From an uncultured Sphingomonadaceae bacterium (GTDB lineage: Bacteria > Pseudomonadota > Alphaproteobacteria > Sphingomonadales > Sphingomonadaceae), in the NCBI GenBank assembly GCA_947499255.1, contig CANMNF010000003.1, positions 413,669 through 477,668 of the forward strand: 64,000 nucleotides of DNA, in the 5' to 3' direction. The translations under genes were made by a program, and so were the position numbers. This document shows, in pieces, positions 61,310 through 64,000 of the stretch (within the stretch, counting starts at the first letter, position 1; each line of letters starts with the position of its first letter). The notes beneath the pieces are model-generated. The model was not told the DNA's origin. It saw nothing but the letters and a program-made list of their open reading frames with translations, and ran no database searches.

Positions 61310-61338
61310 CCCGGCAGCTTTGTCAGCGGCCGAGCCTT
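61298..61338 (-). terminator. Intrinsic terminator of gcrA
   Basis: Read on the minus strand, AAGGCTCGGC pairs with GCCGGGCCTT (61306-61338) with a 13-base loop, followed by the T-rich GTTGTTTT. It is 14 bases past the gcrA stop. Confidence 0.75.
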
Positions 61339-61351
61339 GGAAATTGGTTTA

Positions 61352-62047
61352 TTAGCGAACCCGCGGGCCGCCAAATGGAAGCGGTGGAGGGGGGCGGCGC
61401 GCACCCCGGGGCAGCTGTGCTTGATAAGCCCGGCCACAATGTTCCACACAATATGGGAAGCCTGGGTTCACCTTCTCCCCGCAGAAATGGAAGTCCGGCT
61501 CACCCGGGTGACCCATCGGCCAGCGGCATACGCGGTCAGACAGGTCGAGCAGGCTGGTCTTGTCAGCAATTTCAGGGCTGGGCTTGGCCGGAACCAAGCG
61601 GCGTGGCGGTGCAGGAGGGATGGGCGGCTGTTGATCGCCCGGCCCCTGACGCAAAAAGCCACCCGGACCATAAGAAACGATCTTGGGCAGGCCATCCTGA
61701 CGATTGGGCATCGGCTGGCTTGGCGTCGCATTCGCGCCGGCTGGTTTCGCTTCGGCAGGTTTGGGCGGTTCGGCCTTTGGCTCGACTTTGGCGGGTGCTT
61801 TTTTGGCCTTCACCTTTGCCTGCGCTTCATCCTTTGTTGGCGCAGCCGCCTTTTTCTTGGTCGCAGCTTTCTTTTTCTTGTCGCTCGCCTTTACCGGGCT
61901 AGGGCGCGCTTTCAGCCCCAGGCGGTGCGCTTTACCGATCACGGCATTGCGTGACACGCCGCCCAGTTCTTCCGCAATCTGGCTGGCGGTCGATCCGCCT
62001 TCCCACATCTTGGTCAAAACACCGATGCGATCTTCAGTCCAACTCAT
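61352..62047 (-). CDS. gcrA: GcrA-type cell-cycle regulator
   Basis: A 231-residue GcrA protein. The N-terminal helix-turn-helix (MSWTEDRIGVLTKMWEGG, SRNAVIGKAHRLGL) binds sites with methylated GAnTC. The middle is a Lys/Ala/Pro-rich linker (50-140). The C-terminal RNA polymerase sigma-interaction part has CRWPMGHPGEPDFHFCG with a cluster of Cys and His. It acts as a sigma70 cofactor for cell-cycle genes. The family is alphaproteobacterial. Confidence 0.95.
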   Translation of the reverse strand: MSWTEDRIGVLTKMWEGGSTASQIAEELGGVSRNAVIGKAHRLGLKARPSPVKASDKKKKAATKKKAAAPTKDEAQAKVKAKKAPAKVEPKAEPPKPAEAKPAGANATPSQPMPNRQDGLPKIVSYGPGGFLRQGPGDQQPPIPPAPPRRLVPAKPSPEIADKTSLLDLSDRVCRWPMGHPGEPDFHFCGEKVNPGFPYCVEHCGRAYQAQLPRGARRPPPPLPFGGPRVR

Positions 62048-62161
62048 AAAGGATCATTTCCAAATTATCGCCCGCTTTGCGCTTTGCCTGATGGCTTACT
62101 GCACAATGCGGGCCTTAGTGTGTCTTGCCAGTCCAGCGCTTGACCGATAATCGCAAGCTCC

Positions 62162-63040
62162 ATGTCTGACACCGTAAAAAATGCCGAACCATCCTTCGCC
62201 AGAAATGCTGGCGCTGCAAGGAAATTCCCGAAACCGGGGGAGCCTCAGATCACCGGGATCAACCGGATTGGACTGTGGAGTCTCTATATTAAGGAGATCC
62301 GCCGTTTTCTCAAGGTGCAGATGCAGACAGTTTGGGCACCGGCGGTAACAACCTTGCTGTTTCTAGTGATCTTTACAGTAGCCTTGGGGCGCGGCGGGCG
62401 TGAAGTGATGGGCGTGCAGTTCGGATCATTTGTTGCACCGGGCCTCATCATGATGGCCATGATGCAAAATGCCTTTGCCAATGCCAGCCACGGATTGTTG
62501 TCTGGCAAGATGATGGGCACGATCATCGATATTCTCATGCCTCCCCTTAGCGATGCTGAGATTTTGATCGGCATTGTCGCGGCCGCCATGACGCGCGCAT
62601 TTATGGTGGGCGCGACTGTTGCGGTTGCGATGTGGATCTACCCCGGCGTTCAGCTCACCGCAGCGCATCCGTGGGCGATTATCTGGTTTGGCATAATGGG
62701 CTCTGCCATGTTGTCCTTCATGGGCTTTTTATCGAGCATGTGGGCAGAGAAGTTCGATCACAATTCCGCGGTGACCAATTTCGTGATCGCGCCGCTCACA
62801 TTGTTGTCTGGCACCTTCTATGTGATCAGCAATCTTTCTGATGTGTTTCAGACGATTAGCCGGGCAAACCCGTTCTTCTACGTTATCTCAGGCTTCCGCT
62901 ACGGCTTTTTGGGGCGCAGCGATATCGGCAATACCGATGCCGCTGTGATGAGCGCGGCAATCGGCATTCTGGTGCTCAATATCGTTCTGGGATTTGTCAC
63001 ATACCGTGTGTTGAAAAGCGGCTGGAAGATCAAAAGTTAA
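62162..63040 (+). CDS. ABC-2 type transporter permease
   Basis: A 292-residue permease with six transmembrane helices and the ABC-2 motif (FVAPGLIMMAMMQNAFANASHG, PLTLLSGTFYVISNLSD, NPFFYVISGFRYGFLG). It resembles the NodJ/YadH-type permeases that export polysaccharides or drugs. No ATPase gene lies in the adjacent kilobase: the neighbours are gcrA (divergent) and hspQ (convergent). So it must work with an ATPase elsewhere. No ribosome-binding site is visible at ATG 62162. Confidence 0.92.
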   Translation: MSDTVKNAEPSFARNAGAARKFPKPGEPQITGINRIGLWSLYIKEIRRFLKVQMQTVWAPAVTTLLFLVIFTVALGRGGREVMGVQFGSFVAPGLIMMAMMQNAFANASHGLLSGKMMGTIIDILMPPLSDAEILIGIVAAAMTRAFMVGATVAVAMWIYPGVQLTAAHPWAIIWFGIMGSAMLSFMGFLSSMWAEKFDHNSAVTNFVIAPLTLLSGTFYVISNLSDVFQTISRANPFFYVISGFRYGFLGRSDIGNTDAAVMSAAIGILVLNIVLGFVTYRVLKSGWKIKS

Positions 63041-63066
63041 TGCGAGGCACGTTTAGTGCGTCAGGC

Positions 63067-63447
63067 TTAGTGCGTCAAACGTCGGCGCATTTGATACCGG
63101 CCATCGCGAAACTGTTCGAACAATTGCGGCACGGTGGGGTGATCAATCGGCCCGCCGCTATCATCCATCAACAGGTTCTGTTGACTGACATAGGCGACAT
63201 AGGACGAATCGTCGTTTTCAGCGAGCAGATGATAGAACGGCTGATCCTTGCGTGGACGCATATCTTCGGGGATCTGTTCGTACCATTCCTCGCTATTGGC
63301 AAAGACGGGATCGACATCAAAGATAACGCCGCGAAAATCATACAGCCGGTGCCGCACCACATCGCCAATGGAAAAGCGCGTGAGAGCGCGCAGCGGGGCA
63401 TGAATCGTGCGACCGGCCTGCTCTGAATAGAATTCGGCATTTTCCAT
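63067..63447 (-). CDS. hspQ: Heat-shock protein HspQ (hemimethylated-DNA-binding YccV domain)
   Basis: A 126-residue HspQ protein. RFSIGDVVRHRLYDFRGVIFDVDP and the NSEEWYEQ...RPRKDQPFYHLLAEND block define the YccV-like domain; the VSQQNLLMDDS and ending VPQLFEQF match. E. coli HspQ modulates Lon and DnaA turnover. ATG 63447 (MENAEFYSEQ) is preferred to the longer frame to 63735, which is antisense to tRNA-Ser. It converges with the permease gene. Confidence 0.92.
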   Translation of the reverse strand: MENAEFYSEQAGRTIHAPLRALTRFSIGDVVRHRLYDFRGVIFDVDPVFANSEEWYEQIPEDMRPRKDQPFYHLLAENDDSSYVAYVSQQNLLMDDSGGPIDHPTVPQLFEQFRDGRYQMRRRLTH

Positions 63448-63612
63448 GTAACTACGTATACGCTTTGTGCAGATGCGAACAAGGCGGGGGAGGGCACTTT
63501 CCACCGTGATATTCGGGCGGCGCAACGCAAGGCCTTGGCAAGCCGCCTTCGTTTGGCTATCCGCCGCGCTTCCCAGACGATCGCTATTTGTAATAAGCGA
63601 CGCTTCTTGTGC

Positions 63613-63703
63613 GGAGAGGTGCCGGAGTGGTCGAACGGGGCAGTCTCGAAAACTGTTGAGCTCTTTCAGGGTTCCGAGGGTTCGAATCCCTCCCTCTCCG
63701 CCA
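63613..63703 (+). tRNA. tRNA-Ser (anticodon CGA)
   Basis: A 91-base type-II tRNA with acceptor GGAGAGG/CCTCTCC, anticodon stem GCAGT/ACTGT around CTCGAAA, a long variable arm, T-arm GAGGGTTCGAATCCCTC, discriminator G and encoded CCA (63701-63703). It is the canonical reference for the tRNA-like element at 53171. Confidence 0.97.
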
Positions 63704-63923
63704 CCTTCCACAATCACTTCGACGCCCAACAACACCTCGTCAATCGTCAGACCTATAAAGCCGCTCGCTCAGCCGCTCTGGCTGACTGGCAGAACCTTGC
63801 GGCCTGAGTAGAACTTGGGCTGGGGTGAATTTCGTTAATCGGAGACGAGTTGCCGTTAGACTGACAGCGCCCAACCCGGCAATATTATAAACCTTTATCG
63901 AGAATACGAGAATTTTTGGAGCT
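63704..63923. other. Gap between tRNA-Ser and the transposase fragment
   Basis: A 220-base segment without ORFs that fit. The part from about 63835 is AT-rich (for example AATATTATAAACC) and leads into the transposase. It may contain the insertion-sequence end, but I could not define a terminal inverted repeat because the other end lies outside the window. Confidence 0.4.
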
Positions 63924-64000
63924 CTAGGCTTCGTGGACAAAGGGTATCCAGAGTTTGATTGAGGCGAGTGCGACAAAGCCGAGGTAGGACTCTTTGGTCT
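63924..64000 (-). mobile_element. IS5-type transposase, C-terminal fragment (continues beyond the window)
   Basis: On the minus strand an open frame reads TKESYLGFVALASIKLWI and then PFVHEA before TAG at 63924-63926. This is the typical end of IS5-family (IS427-like) transposases. The remainder lies to the right of the window. The element sits about 220 bases from tRNA-Ser, a usual target region for insertions. Confidence 0.7.

Overview
The window comes from an alphaproteobacterium, most likely Sphingomonadales and probably close to Erythrobacter/Altererythrobacter. The evidence is a GcrA-type cell-cycle regulator, an F1FO zeta-inhibitor (DUF1476), a beta-carotene hydroxylase (CrtZ), a large TonB-dependent receptor, the RimP-NusA-YlxR-InfB order with a fused YlxR protein, and moderately high GC. 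The genus is inference; no 16S gene is present.

Layout. 1-3.6 kb: tail of an unknown gene, obgE, proB and an epimerase (+). 3.6-12 kb: a leftward sulfur block (sseA, metC, mscS, cobA, DUF2849, cysI, DUF934, cysH) that trails into an intrinsic terminator. 12-19.8 kb: queF, ugd, tRNA-Thr, a DUF429 protein, a lipoprotein, rarA, a glycosyltransferase, then a thioredoxin-like protein with ccdA. 19.8-31.4 kb: typA, TonB-dependent receptor, DUF805 and other membrane proteins, a LolCDE/YbbAP-like ABC pair divergent from a GDSL esterase, and recF. 31.4-35 kb: a sigma54-type promoter driving a 41-aa membrane peptide and a mini-PspC, a queuosine-precursor transporter, tRNA-Arg, a GGDEF protein, an orphan sigma54-type promoter with a structured transcript candidate, and yedK. 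35-41 kb: grxD, bolA, zeta inhibitor, leuD, a 59-aa protein, leuC, a thioesterase, crtZ, DUF3422. 40.8-46.5 kb: phage-shock (Psp) region with a YqaE-like peptide, sufE, three small membrane/coiled-coil proteins, pspC, pspB, pspA, a 50-aa leader peptide, divergent pspF, a tandem 18-bp repeat block and two unknown proteins. 46.6-60.6 kb: translation/RNA cluster rimP-nusA-ylxR-infB-thioesterase-rbfA, interrupted by an AT-rich segment, a non-canonical tRNA-like element, an AbgT transporter, an M50 protease and a sulfotransferase-like gene, then truB-rpsO-pnp. 60.7-64 kb: DUF1993, gcrA, an orphan ABC-2 permease, hspQ, tRNA-Ser and the 3' end of an IS5-type transposase.

How the genes fit together. 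The sulfur block covers siroheme methylation, APS and sulfite reduction and sulfur amino-acid handling. The most distinctive system is an apparent PspF/sigma54 regulon spread over about 14 kb. Three strong -24/-12 promoters lie at 31572, 34244 and 44259. Two of them drive a tiny single-helix membrane peptide translationally coupled to psp genes; the third appears to drive a structured small RNA. The second unusual object is the type-II tRNA-like element at 53.2 kb, enclosed in a very long closing helix and without CCA. Ordinary housekeeping genes make up most of the rest. All family names come from reading translated sequences, without database searches.
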